From positions 1-64,000 of the forward strand of contig DASQUK010000274.1 in the NCBI GenBank assembly GCA_035641315.1: 64,000 nt of DNA, given 5' to 3'. The notes beneath the pieces were generated by a model. The model saw nothing but the letters and a program-made list of their open reading frames with translations, had not been told where the DNA came from and searched no databases. The translations under genes were made by a program, and so were the position numbers. Positions 21,576-29,144 of this stretch are shown here, in pieces. Each line of letters begins with the position of its first letter. Position 1 is the first letter of the stretch. This DNA comes from DASQUK01 sp035641315. Lineage in GTDB: Bacteria; Actinomycetota; Acidimicrobiia; Acidimicrobiales; VFJN01.

Positions 21576-22331
21576 ATGGACGGCTACGGCCCGAGCACCT
21601 ACGGCGAGCGCTTCGCCGACGTCTACGACCATTGGTACGCCGACGTGTCCGACGCCGCGGCCACGGTCGAGCGGGTGGCGGCGCTGGTGTCGGAGGCGGG
21701 CGGCCCGGTGCTCGAGCTGGGCGGTGGCAGCGGGCGCTTGGCCGTGCCGCTGGCCGAGCGGGGGATCGCCACGTGGGCGGTCGACGCCTCGCTCGCCATG
21801 GTCCGCCGCCTGGGCGAGAAACCCGGCGGGCACCGGGTCCACGCGCTGGTCGGGGACATGGCCGCGCTGCCCCTGTCCACCGGCGCCCGGTTCGGCGTGG
21901 TGCTGTGCGCGTTCAACACGTTCTTCAACCTGACGACGATCGAGGCCCAACGCCGGTGCCTGGCCGGCGTGGCCGAGCGGCTGGCGCCGGATGGTGGGCG
22001 CTTCCTGGTCGAGGCGTTCGTGCCGCCCGCCGGCGGCCCAGCCGTCGGTTCGGTGGAGCCCCGGCACATCGGGCTCGACGAGCTAGTGCTGACCGTCAGC
22101 CGCCTCGATCCCGCCAGCCACAGCATCACCGGGCAGCACGTGCAGATCACCGAGGCCGGCATCCGCCTGCGCCCGTGGATGCTGCGCTATCTGTCACCCG
22201 AAGAGCTCGACGGGCTGGCGGCCGAGGCGGGGCTGCGGCTCGTCGAACGCCACGCCGGCTGGCGCGCCGAGCCGTTCAGCGCCGATTCGCCCGCGCACGT
22301 GTCGACGTACGCGCTCATGCCCTCCGGTTAG
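21576..22331 (+). CDS. class I SAM-dependent methyltransferase
   Basis: The 251-residue protein has the Rossmann methyltransferase motif I VLELGGGSGRLAVPLA (near 46-61) and an acidic motif II (WAVDASLAMV). Later strands (LCAFNTFFNL and FLVEAFVPP) match motifs IV-V. The substrate cannot be read from sequence. It is divergent from the cysteine desulfurase, starts with ATG and has no obvious Shine-Dalgarno sequence. Confidence 0.87.
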   Translation: MDGYGPSTYGERFADVYDHWYADVSDAAATVERVAALVSEAGGPVLELGGGSGRLAVPLAERGIATWAVDASLAMVRRLGEKPGGHRVHALVGDMAALPLSTGARFGVVLCAFNTFFNLTTIEAQRRCLAGVAERLAPDGGRFLVEAFVPPAGGPAVGSVEPRHIGLDELVLTVSRLDPASHSITGQHVQITEAGIRLRPWMLRYLSPEELDGLAAEAGLRLVERHAGWRAEPFSADSPAHVSTYALMPSG

Positions 22332-22334
22332 CGG

Positions 22335-22340
22335 TACGTT
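22335..22340 (+). promoter_or_regulatory. -10 box of a leaderless micro-ORF upstream of galT
   Basis: TACGTT lies 6 nt before the GTG at 22347, the spacing that would put the transcription start at or next to the start codon. It matches the TANNNT pattern seen upstream of several other genes here. Confidence 0.45.
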
Positions 22341-22346
22341 GACGCC

Positions 22347-22427
22347 GTGCCCAACAGCATGCGCACGCCGACAGCCTGCTTCTCCCCCGCTTCGCCATTT
22401 CCGTTCGTTCGGCCCGCTCGCCGATGA
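22347..22427 (+). CDS. possible 26-aa leader peptide coupled to galT
   Basis: A GTG-initiated frame of 26 codons runs from just after a -10-like box to a TGA that overlaps the galT start codon (ATGA). The peptide begins VPNSMRTPTACFSPA and contains Ser/Pro/Arg-rich residues with no known domain. Its placement suggests it brings ribosomes to galT, whose own start has no Shine-Dalgarno sequence. Inferred from arrangement only. Confidence 0.35.
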   Translation: MPNSMRTPTACFSPASPFPFVRPARR

Positions 22428-23398
22428 GTCAGCTCCGCCTCAACCCCCTCACGGGGCGGTGGGTCGTGATCGCCGTCGACCGCTCCGACCGTCCCGGCGA
22501 CTTCGTGTCGCGGCGGCTGCCGGTCGAGGCGGACCTCGGGCGGCCCTGCCCGTTCTGCCCCGGTAACGAGGAGTCCACGCCGCCGGCGCTCGAGACCTGC
22601 GGCAAGCAGGGCGGCTGGGTCGTGCGGGTCGTCCCCAACCGCTACCCGGCCTTCGACGGCCACGAGCCGCTGCAGGTGCACAACCTGGGCCCGGTGTTCA
22701 CGCAGGCCGACGGCAGCGGCATCCACGAGGTGCTCGTGTTCTCGCCCGAGCACACCGCCGGCTGGGCTGACCTCGACGACGCCCAAGCGGCCGTGACGAT
22801 GGCGGCCATCCGCGACCGCATGGAGGACCACGCCCGGCGCTCGCCCATCCGCTACACGCAGGTGATCGTCAACCACGGGCGCGAGGCGGGCGCCAGCCTG
22901 GAGCACCCGCACGGCCAGCTGCTCGGCATCCCGTTCGTGCCGGGCGAGATCGCCGAGGAGGAGGCGGGCTTCCGCCGCTTCGAGGGCTCGTGCCTCCTGT
23001 GCACCACGCTCGAGGCCGAGGAGGCCGTCGACCACCGGATCGTCCACGCCGACGAGCGGGTCATCGTGGTCTGCCCGTTCTGGTCCGGCACACCCTACGA
23101 GATGCTGGTGCTGCCGCGGCGCCACGACGTCCACATCACCGACGCGGCGCCGGCCGACGTCGCCGCCGTCGGCCAGGCGCTGCGCACGGCTCTGGCCCGC
23201 CTCCGGGGCAGCCTGGGCGACGTGTCCTACAACGTCGTGTTCCACACGGCGCCGCACCGCCACTCCGGCCCGTTCCACTGGCACGTGCACGTGCTGCCCC
23301 GCGTCACCAGCGCGGCGGGTTTCGAGCAGGGCACGGGCGTGATGATCGACATCGTGGCCCCCGAGCTGGCCACCAAGCAGCTGCAGGTCGTCGGCTAG
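22424..23398 (+). CDS. galT: galactose-1-phosphate uridylyltransferase
   Basis: This 324-residue HIT-superfamily enzyme exchanges UMP between UDP-glucose and galactose-1-phosphate (Leloir pathway). The active-site HPHGQ motif with the nucleophilic histidine is near residues 163-167. The N-terminal zinc motif CPFCPGNE is near 43-50. A second histidine-rich motif, HWHVHVLPR, lies near the C-terminus. It is slightly shorter than the E. coli enzyme. No galK or galE is adjacent. The gene ends 3 bp from the convergent rsmI stop. Confidence 0.93.
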   Translation: MSQLRLNPLTGRWVVIAVDRSDRPGDFVSRRLPVEADLGRPCPFCPGNEESTPPALETCGKQGGWVVRVVPNRYPAFDGHEPLQVHNLGPVFTQADGSGIHEVLVFSPEHTAGWADLDDAQAAVTMAAIRDRMEDHARRSPIRYTQVIVNHGREAGASLEHPHGQLLGIPFVPGEIAEEEAGFRRFEGSCLLCTTLEAEEAVDHRIVHADERVIVVCPFWSGTPYEMLVLPRRHDVHITDAAPADVAAVGQALRTALARLRGSLGDVSYNVVFHTAPHRHSGPFHWHVHVLPRVTSAAGFEQGTGVMIDIVAPELATKQLQVVG

Positions 23399-23401
23399 GG
23401 G

Positions 23402-24265
23402 TCAGCGTTGGGCTGGCCCGTCGCACCGGTCGGCGCCCAGGGCGACCGCCAGGTCGTACGCCCGGCGGCGGGGGACGTCGAGGCGGGCCGCGACCGAGCG
23501 GGCCGCATCGCGGGGCGTCGCCCCGGCGGCCAGCTCGTCCTGCAGAGCGCCGCGCACGGTGTCGTCCCCCGGGGGCGGCGCCGCGGGGGCACCCTCGAGC
23601 ACCATCACGATCTCGCCCCGGGGTGCCGCGTCCCGTGCCCAGCGGTCCGCCTCGCCCAACGAGCCCCGCCACACCTGCTCGTGCAGCTTGGTGAGCTCGC
23701 GCGCCACGGCCACCCGGCGGTCGTCGCCGCACGCCTGCGCCAGGTCGGCCAGCGTGCGGGCCAGCCGGTGGGGCGCCTCGTACAGCACCACCGTGCGCGG
23801 CTCGGTGGCGACCGCGGCCAGCCGCTCGGCGCGGGCCGTTCCCTTGCGGGGCAGGAATCCCTCGAACACGAACCGCCCGGTCGCAAGGCCGCTCACCGCC
23901 AGCGCCGCCAGCGCCGCCGACGGGCCCGGCACCACCTCCACGGGATGGCCCGCAGCCACGGCCGCCCGCACCAGGCGCTCGCCGGGATCGGAGACGCCCG
24001 GCATGCCGGCGTCGGACACGACCGCCACCCGCTCGCCTTTGGACAGGCGGCTCAGCACGCCCGGCACCTCCCGGGCCTCGGTGTGCTCGTTGACCACCAC
24101 CAGCGGCCGGCGCCCCACCCCGGCGTGCTGGAGCAGCCGGCCGGTCCGGCGGGTGTCCTCGCAGCAGATGGCGTCGGCGGCGCTCAACGCCTCCACCGCG
24201 CGGGGGCTCAGGTCGCCCAGGTTGCCGATCGGCGTGGCCACCAAGACCAGCGCGCCGTCAGCCAC
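23402..24265 (-). CDS. rsmI: 16S rRNA (cytidine-1402 2'-O)-methyltransferase RsmI
   Basis: This 287-residue protein of the tetrapyrrole-methylase fold begins with the RsmI hallmark LVLVATPIGNLGDLSPRA and CEDTRRT, with the SAM-site VSDAGMPGVSDPG near 85-97. RsmI modifies C1402 in the decoding centre of 16S rRNA. It starts with GTG 9 bp after the DUF192 stop, so it belongs to the ychF-DUF192-rsmI transcript. Confidence 0.95.
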   Translation of the reverse strand: MADGALVLVATPIGNLGDLSPRAVEALSAADAICCEDTRRTGRLLQHAGVGRRPLVVVNEHTEAREVPGVLSRLSKGERVAVVSDAGMPGVSDPGERLVRAAVAAGHPVEVVPGPSAALAALAVSGLATGRFVFEGFLPRKGTARAERLAAVATEPRTVVLYEAPHRLARTLADLAQACGDDRRVAVARELTKLHEQVWRGSLGEADRWARDAAPRGEIVMVLEGAPAAPPPGDDTVRGALQDELAAGATPRDAARSVAARLDVPRRRAYDLAVALGADRCDGPAQR

Positions 24266-24274
24266 AGGCGCCGC

Positions 24275-24616
24275 TCATCCCTTGACCTCGAGCTCGTCGC
24301 CGGGGCGCAGGTTCCAACGGTCGAACGAGCCGGCCTCGGCCTCGATCACCGCCCGCGCCCGCCACACCACGCGGGACACGCGGTGGCGCGGCATCCGCAC
24401 GACCCGGATGACGCGCAGGTCGGCGTCACAGAACGCCACGTCGATGGGGAACCGCATGCCCAGCGTGTGCACCGAGCGCACGGGACGGAGCAGCAGCGCC
24501 CCGTCGACACCCTCGCGCCCCAGCAGGCCCCGCCTCCGGTCGCGGCGTGACTCCGCCACCTCGAGGCTGGCCAGCACCTCTCCCTCTCGCAGCAACCAGG
24601 CCACGGCGACCATCAT
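24275..24616 (-). CDS. DUF192 family protein
   Basis: The 113-residue protein shows the DUF192 core: RRRGLLGREG, then the TLGMRFPIDVAFCDAD segment, a VVRMPRHR strand and the terminal RPGDELEV motif. The biochemical role of the family is not established. Two adjacent ATGs (24616, 24613) are possible starts. It sits between ychF (35 bp) and rsmI (9 bp) on the same strand. Confidence 0.88.
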   Translation of the reverse strand: MMVAVAWLLREGEVLASLEVAESRRDRRRGLLGREGVDGALLLRPVRSVHTLGMRFPIDVAFCDADLRVIRVVRMPRHRVSRVVWRARAVIEAEAGSFDRWNLRPGDELEVKG

Positions 24617-24651
24617 GCCCCTCGACGGCCCCGGTTCCGTAGCTGGCAGCG

Positions 24652-25728
24652 CTACACGTTGAAGCGGATCTCGAGCACGTCGCCGTCGGAGACCTCGTAG
24701 TCCTTGCCCTCCACCCGCAGCTTGCCGACCTCGCGGGCCTTCGTCCACGAGCCGATCTCGACGAGGTCGTCCCAATGGATGACCTCGGCCCGGATGAAGC
24801 CCTTCTGGAAGTCGGTGTGGATCACCCCGGCGCACTGGGGCGCCTTCCAGCCGGCCCGGAAGGTCCAGGCCCGGCTCTCCTTCTCACCGGTGGTGAAGAA
24901 GGTGCGCAGGCCCAGCAGGTGGTAGGCGGCGTGCACGAACCGGGGTAGCGCCCCCTCGCCGAGCCCCAGTGCCTCGAGCATCTCGCCCCGTTCGTCGAGG
25001 TCGAGCTGCGCGGCCTCGGCCTCGAGCTGCACGCACATGGCGAGCACCTCGGCCTTGCCTGCCAGCTCGGCCTCGATCGGTCCCACCACCGAGGCGACGT
25101 CGTCGAGCTGGTCCTCGCCCACGTTGACGACCGCCAGCACCGGCCGGTTGGTGAGGAGGAAGTAGGGGCGCAGCAGCGCCCGGAGCTCGGGGTCGACGTC
25201 GCTCCGGTAGAGCGGCGTGCCCGCTGACAGCGCCGCCTCGGCGGCATCGAGGGCGGCGACCTCGTCGGCGAGCGACCGGTCGGCCTTCGCCGCCTTGCGG
25301 CGCTTGGCGATCTGGTTCTCGACCGATTCGAGGTCGGCCAGCGTCAGCTCCAGCTCGAGGACCCGCAGATGCTCGAGCGGGTCGTCGGGCCCGGGAACCT
25401 CCTCGTCGCTGAAGGCCCGCAGCACGTACACCACGGCGTCGACCTCGCGGATGTTGGCCAGGAACCGGTTGCCGAGCCCCTCGCCCTTGCTCGCCCCCTC
25501 GACCAACCCGCCGATGTCGACGAACTGGACCGCAGCAGCAACGACGTTGCGGCTGGCCGACATGGTGGCGAGCGCGTCGAGGCGGCGGTCGAGCACCTTG
25601 GCGACCCCCACGTTGGGATCGCGGGTGGCGAAGGCGTAGGGCGCGGCCAGCGCTCCACCCCCGGCAAGCGCGTTGTACAACGACGACTTGCCGGCGTTGG
25701 GGAGGCCGACGAACCCGAACCGTTCCAT
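24652..25728 (-). CDS. ychF: ribosome-binding ATPase YchF
   Basis: This 358-residue Obg-family P-loop protein has G1 GLPNAGKSSLYNAL at residues 8-21, a G3-like DIGGLVEGAS motif and the characteristic helical insert. The C-terminal TGS-like domain contains CAGVIHTDFQKGFIRAEV. YchF prefers ATP to GTP, binds the ribosome and takes part in stress responses. The length matches the family (about 363). It is divergent from the SIMPL gene with a 37-bp gap. Confidence 0.96.
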   Translation of the reverse strand: MERFGFVGLPNAGKSSLYNALAGGGALAAPYAFATRDPNVGVAKVLDRRLDALATMSASRNVVAAAVQFVDIGGLVEGASKGEGLGNRFLANIREVDAVVYVLRAFSDEEVPGPDDPLEHLRVLELELTLADLESVENQIAKRRKAAKADRSLADEVAALDAAEAALSAGTPLYRSDVDPELRALLRPYFLLTNRPVLAVVNVGEDQLDDVASVVGPIEAELAGKAEVLAMCVQLEAEAAQLDLDERGEMLEALGLGEGALPRFVHAAYHLLGLRTFFTTGEKESRAWTFRAGWKAPQCAGVIHTDFQKGFIRAEVIHWDDLVEIGSWTKAREVGKLRVEGKDYEVSDGDVLEIRFNV

Positions 25729-25752
25729 CAGTCGAGGCTACCGACGCGGCGG

Positions 25753-25758
25753 TAGCGT
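25753..25758 (+). promoter_or_regulatory. -10 box (TAGCGT) for the SIMPL gene, leaderless type
   Basis: TAGCGT ends 7 nt before the ATG at 25766, so transcription would begin at or close to the start codon. No Shine-Dalgarno sequence is present. No good -35 element is seen. Confidence 0.5.
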
Positions 25759-25765
25759 GCTCTCG

Positions 25766-26455
25766 ATGGAGCGGGAGATCGTCGTACGGGGGACGGGCGA
25801 GGCACGCGCCCTGCCCGACCGGGCGAGCGTCACGGTCGAGGTCACGGCCGACCGCAAGACCCAGGATGAGGCCTACGACGCGCGCACCAAGCTGGCGGCA
25901 CGGGTCGACAGCGTGCTCGAGCAGCACGCGAACGCCATCGACCGCACGACGATCGCGTCCCTGGTGGTGCGGCCGCGCACGCGCTGGCACCGCGGCGAGG
26001 ACATCCGCACCGGCTGGCAGGCCAGCCGCACGTCGTTCGTCGACATCGTCGTGCTGGACGCGCTCGGCGACATCATGGCGGGGCTGGTCGACGCCGGCGC
26101 CGCGGTGCACGGGCCCCGGTGGTCGATGGCGCCGTCCAACCCCGCCTACGACCAGGCCCGCCGCATTGCCGCCGAGGACGCCCGCCGCCGGGCCGAGGCC
26201 TACGCGGCCGCTCTGGGCCTGTCGCTGGGACCGGTGGCCTGGGTGGCGGAGCCCGGACTGCGGGGCAACACGGCGCCGCCGTCCCCCATGGTGCGGGCGG
26301 TCGCCATGTCGGCGGCCGCCCCGGCCGACGCCGAGGCCGAGCCGGAGGGCGAGAACCTGACACCGGCGGAGATGACGGTGGAGGTGGAGGTCGAGGTGGG
26401 GTTCATGATCCTCGACGCCGCGGGCCAGTACGACGTCGCCCTGGACATCGAGTGA
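25766..26455 (+). CDS. SIMPL domain (DUF541) protein
   Basis: The 229-residue protein has the SIMPL/DUF541 pattern: an opening strand REIVVRGTGEARALPDRASVTVEV, the central SFVDIVVLDALGDIMAGLVDAGA segment and a helix AYDQARRIAAEDARRRAEAYAAALG. Bacterial homologues are often exported, but no signal peptide is visible here. The ATG is supported by the -10 box 7 nt upstream. Its stop overlaps the GTG of the PHP gene. Confidence 0.85.
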   Translation: MEREIVVRGTGEARALPDRASVTVEVTADRKTQDEAYDARTKLAARVDSVLEQHANAIDRTTIASLVVRPRTRWHRGEDIRTGWQASRTSFVDIVVLDALGDIMAGLVDAGAAVHGPRWSMAPSNPAYDQARRIAAEDARRRAEAYAAALGLSLGPVAWVAEPGLRGNTAPPSPMVRAVAMSAAAPADAEAEPEGENLTPAEMTVEVEVEVGFMILDAAGQYDVALDIE

Positions 26456-27498
26456 GTGAGCCGACCAACGGCGTGACCGCCACCCTGCATCCCGCCGTCG
26501 CGCTCGACCGCATCGTCTACCTGCTCGACCGGGCGCTGGCCGAGTCGACCAAGGTCCGGGCCTTCGTCCGGGCCCGCGACGTCGTCCTCGACCGGGGGGA
26601 CGACGAGATCGCCCGGCTGCACGCCGCCGGCAAGCTCACCGACCTGCCGGGCGTGGGACCGACCACGGCCAAGGTCATCGCCGAAGCGCTCGATGGCGGC
26701 GTGCCGGGCTACCTGGCGCACCTCGAGGCCGAGACCGTCATCCCCGTGGGCGAGGGCGCCGGGCTGCGGGCCGCGCTGCGGGGCGACTGCCATACGCACT
26801 CGACGTGGTCGGACGGCGGGGCGCCCATCGAGGCCATGGCCCGCACGGCCATGGCGCTGGGGCACGAGTACATGGTTCTGACCGACCACTCACCCCGGCT
26901 GACTGTCGCCCACGGGCTGACCGACGAGCGGCTGCTGGCCCAGCTCGACGAGGTGGCTGCCCTCAACGAGCGGCTGGCGCCGTTCCGGATCCTCACCGGC
27001 ATCGAGGTCGACATCCTCGAGGACGGCGCCCTCGACCAGCGCGAGGACCTGCTGGCGGGGCTCGACGTGGTGGTGGCCAGCGTCCACTCCAAGCTGCGGA
27101 TGGAGCCCCGCGAGATGACCCGCCGGATGGTGCACGCCGTCGCCAGCCCGCACGTCGACATCCTCGGCCACTGCACCGGGCGCAAGCTGGTGGGCCGGGG
27201 GCGGCCGCCGTCGCAGTTCGACGCCGAGGTGGTGTTCGCCGCCTGCGCCCAGTTCGACACGGCGCTGGAGATCAACTGCCGGCCCGAGCGCCAGGACCCG
27301 CCCGAGGACCTGCTCGAGATGGCCATCGACTGGGGCCTCCGCTTCGCCATCGACACCGACGCCCACGCCCCCGGCCAGATGGAGTGGCAGACCTACGGCT
27401 GCGACAAGGCGGCGCGGGCCGGCATCGAGCCCGAGCGGATCGTCAACACCCTGCCCGCCGATGACCTGGTGGCCTGGGCCGCGGGCCACGCCGCCTGA
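26452..27498 (+). CDS. HhH-PHP domain phosphoesterase (PolX C-terminal-like)
   Basis: The 348-residue protein combines a helix-hairpin-helix region (LTDLPGVGPTTAKVIAEAL, near 60-80) with a PHP metallophosphoesterase domain. Metal ligands appear in DCHTHSTWSDG, LTDHS, GIEVDI, VASVHS, ILGHCTGR and IDTDAHAPGQ. This is the C-terminal half of PolX family polymerases without the polymerase catalytic domain. A DNA-repair or nucleotide phosphoesterase role is likely. It starts at the GTG overlapping the SIMPL stop (GTGA). Confidence 0.9.
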   Translation: MSEPTNGVTATLHPAVALDRIVYLLDRALAESTKVRAFVRARDVVLDRGDDEIARLHAAGKLTDLPGVGPTTAKVIAEALDGGVPGYLAHLEAETVIPVGEGAGLRAALRGDCHTHSTWSDGGAPIEAMARTAMALGHEYMVLTDHSPRLTVAHGLTDERLLAQLDEVAALNERLAPFRILTGIEVDILEDGALDQREDLLAGLDVVVASVHSKLRMEPREMTRRMVHAVASPHVDILGHCTGRKLVGRGRPPSQFDAEVVFAACAQFDTALEINCRPERQDPPEDLLEMAIDWGLRFAIDTDAHAPGQMEWQTYGCDKAARAGIEPERIVNTLPADDLVAWAAGHAA

Positions 27499-27654
27499 GT
27501 GACGGCCGAGCCGCCGGCTGCCCGTGAGGCGGCATCGGCCCTTCCTGGTGCGGAAGTGGTTGGTCGGCAACCAAAACGGCGCCCGAAATGGGTGCTCCTG
27601 CTCGACGGCGCGCCCTGGCGCTGGCGCGACCTACGCCAGCCGGGCCCACCTTGA
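27499..27654 (+). CDS. possible 51-aa small ORF after the PHP gene
   Basis: A GTG immediately follows the PHP stop (TGAGTG) and opens a 51-codon frame. It contains GRQPKRRPKWVLLLDGAPW, a basic then hydrophobic then Trp-rich composition that is more protein-like than average spacer. There is no recognisable family. It may be chance in GC-rich DNA. Confidence 0.25.
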   Translation: MTAEPPAAREAASALPGAEVVGRQPKRRPKWVLLLDGAPWRWRDLRQPGPP

Positions 27655-27659
27655 CGACC

Positions 27660-27688
27660 TTGCCTTGACACCCTTGCGCCTCTATCCT
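27660..27688 (+). promoter_or_regulatory. promoter of the Xre/RES pair
   Basis: TATCCT at 27683-27688 lies 7 nt before the ATG at 27696 and has a -35-like TTGCCT at 27660-27665 with 17-bp spacing. A nearby TTGACA (27665-27670) is too close for normal spacing. The arrangement predicts a leaderless transcript. Confidence 0.5.
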
Positions 27689-27695
27689 GAGGCCC

Positions 27696-28256
27696 ATGAG
27701 AGGGCGCACGACCGCCGTCACCAAGAGCGATGCCGCCTACGTCGACCGGGTCTCGTCCCGGGTGAGTGAGGAGCTGGCCCGGCGGGTCGACACGCTGCGC
27801 CGCAACGGGCACAAGGCCGCCGACCTGGGGGACCCCGACGAGCTGGCCGCCCGCATGCTGGCCGCGGTACCGGCGCCGTCGCCCTGGCGCGAGCTCGGTC
27901 CCTTCTACACGACGTCGGGGCTGGCCCGGGTGCTGGGCGGCGTGAGCCGACAGGCGATCGAGGAGCGCCGGCGGCGCCGCACCGTCCTGGCGCTGCGCAC
28001 GGCCGACGGCGTGTGGGTGTACCCGGCGTTCCAGCTCGACGGCCGCAACCGGGTCGTGCCGGGGCTGGCCGACGTGCTCGAGCGCTTCCACCCCGAGACG
28101 CCCGACGACGAGTGGATGGTCGCCGCCTTCGTCGCCGCGCCCCAACCCGGGCTCGGCGAGCGCTCGATCGTCGAGCACCTGCGCGCCGGCGGTGACCCGG
28201 CACAGGTCATGGCGCTGGCCGACGAACGCGCCCGCCGCTGGGCCGTCGGCGCCTGA
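27696..28256 (+). CDS. Xre/MbcA/ParS-like antitoxin of a RES toxin-antitoxin pair
   Basis: The 186-residue protein has a helix-turn-helix-like core (YTTSGLARVLGGVSRQAIEERRRRRTVLAL). A segment VYPAFQLDGRNRVVPGLADVLERF follows. The toxin-binding-like C-terminal part contains WMVAAFVAAPQPGLGERSIVEHL, as in DUF2384/Xre antitoxins. It precedes a RES-domain gene by 56 bp, the usual antitoxin-first order. It is likely to bind the RES protein and repress the operon. Confidence 0.75.
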   Translation: MRGRTTAVTKSDAAYVDRVSSRVSEELARRVDTLRRNGHKAADLGDPDELAARMLAAVPAPSPWRELGPFYTTSGLARVLGGVSRQAIEERRRRRTVLALRTADGVWVYPAFQLDGRNRVVPGLADVLERFHPETPDDEWMVAAFVAAPQPGLGERSIVEHLRAGGDPAQVMALADERARRWAVGA

Positions 28257-28312
28257 CAGCGGGCGCGACGTCGTAGTCTCGTCGCCAGCCCGTAACCCCG
28301 GCAGCACCCATC

Positions 28313-28972
28313 GTGACCTCCGACGCGCCCGCCGACGCCAAGCGCCCCGTCAGCACCCGCCAGGCCCTCGCTCTCGGCCCGCCGCCCGCCCCCGACGACC
28401 TGGCCGGCTTCCCGGTGTGGCACGTGCACGGTGGCACCACGCTGTTCCGGGTCACGACCTCGGGGTACGGGCCCTGGTGGTTCTCGAGCGATGGCGCCGG
28501 GCGCTTCGATCTCGTCCCGCCGCGCGGCACCTGCTATCTGGCCGACGACGAGCTGGGAGCGTTGCTGGAGGTGCTCGGGCCCGTGGCGGTGGTCAGCGCC
28601 GACTGGGCCAAGCGCTTCAGCATCTGGCAGCTCGGCCTGCCCGACCAGTGCAGCGCCGCGGACACCACGGTCCGGGCCGCCCGCGGCTTCGGGGTGACGG
28701 CCGAGCTGGCCAGCATGACCCCCTACGACCTGCCCCAGCGCTGGGCGGCGGCGTTCGCGGCCGCCGGGTTCGGGGGCGTGCGCTACCGGGTGCGTCACGA
28801 TCCCGGGGGCAGCCGGGCGCTGGCCCTGTTCGGCGCCGCGGGCGAACGCAAGCGCTGGGCCCGCGGCCGGCGCCGGGACGTCGACGACGACCTGCTCGAA
28901 CGCCTGGCGGACGAGACCGGCATGCGCATCGCCGCCATCCCCGACGCTGCCGACCTCGACCTGCTCACCTAG
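28313..28972 (+). CDS. RES domain protein (putative NAD+-degrading toxin)
   Basis: The 219-residue protein carries RES-domain motifs: the arginine in TTLFRVT (near 42), GRFDL, and the YLADDELGALLEVLG segment with the conserved glutamate. Characterised RES toxins deplete NAD+ or ADP-ribosylate targets. At the place where the third RES residue (serine) is expected the sequence reads RYRVRHDPGG, so the serine seems replaced. This could mean reduced activity or a divergent subfamily. The GTG start lacks a Shine-Dalgarno sequence. It is paired with the upstream Xre-like gene. Confidence 0.72.
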   Translation: MTSDAPADAKRPVSTRQALALGPPPAPDDLAGFPVWHVHGGTTLFRVTTSGYGPWWFSSDGAGRFDLVPPRGTCYLADDELGALLEVLGPVAVVSADWAKRFSIWQLGLPDQCSAADTTVRAARGFGVTAELASMTPYDLPQRWAAAFAAAGFGGVRYRVRHDPGGSRALALFGAAGERKRWARGRRRDVDDDLLERLADETGMRIAAIPDAADLDLLT

Positions 28973-28975
28973 CGC

Positions 28976-28999
28976 CTAGTGCCGTGACCACGGCACTAG
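28976..28999. promoter_or_regulatory. perfect palindrome at the bL37 promoter
   Basis: The arms CTAGTGCCGTG and CACGGCACTAG are perfect 11-bp inverted repeats separated by AC. The palindrome lies 3 bp after the RES stop and covers the expected -35 region of the TAGCCT box at 29004. The 2-nt centre is too small for an RNA loop, and no T-tract follows, so a protein-binding operator is more likely than a terminator. Confidence 0.6.
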
Positions 29000-29003
29000 C
29001 CGG

Positions 29004-29009
29004 TAGCCT
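29004..29009 (+). promoter_or_regulatory. -10 box (TAGCCT) of the bL37 gene
   Basis: TAGCCT ends 8 nt before the ATG at 29018, consistent with a leaderless or near-leaderless transcript. The palindrome at 28976-28999 overlaps the -35 position. Confidence 0.5.
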
Positions 29010-29017
29010 GGCCCGCC

Positions 29018-29104
29018 ATGTCGAAACGGACCGTCAAGCGCAAGATCCGGGCTCGCCGCAAGAAGGCCAACCACGGTCGCAAGCCCAACGCCGGCCGCGG
29101 CTGA
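29018..29104 (+). CDS. 50S ribosomal protein bL37 homologue (28 aa)
   Basis: A 28-codon gene encodes a highly basic peptide starting MSKRTVKRKIRARRKKANHG. The KANHGRKPNA tail resembles the KANHGKRPN ending of bL37, the about 24-residue large-subunit protein found in mycobacterial ribosome structures and typical of Actinobacteria. The peptide is half Arg/Lys, as expected for an rRNA-binding micro-protein. Genes this short are usually missed by annotation. The match rests on my recollection of the mycobacterial sequence. Confidence 0.72.
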   Translation: MSKRTVKRKIRARRKKANHGRKPNAGRG

Positions 29105-29144
29105 GCCCGCCGAGCGCGCCGCACCGGCTCGCCCGGGTCCACCG

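Noticed and set aside
27557..27573. Small hairpin TGGTTG-GTCGG-CAACCA followed by AAA
   Set aside because: The stem is only 6 bp with no T-tract in either useful orientation; it is probably chance.
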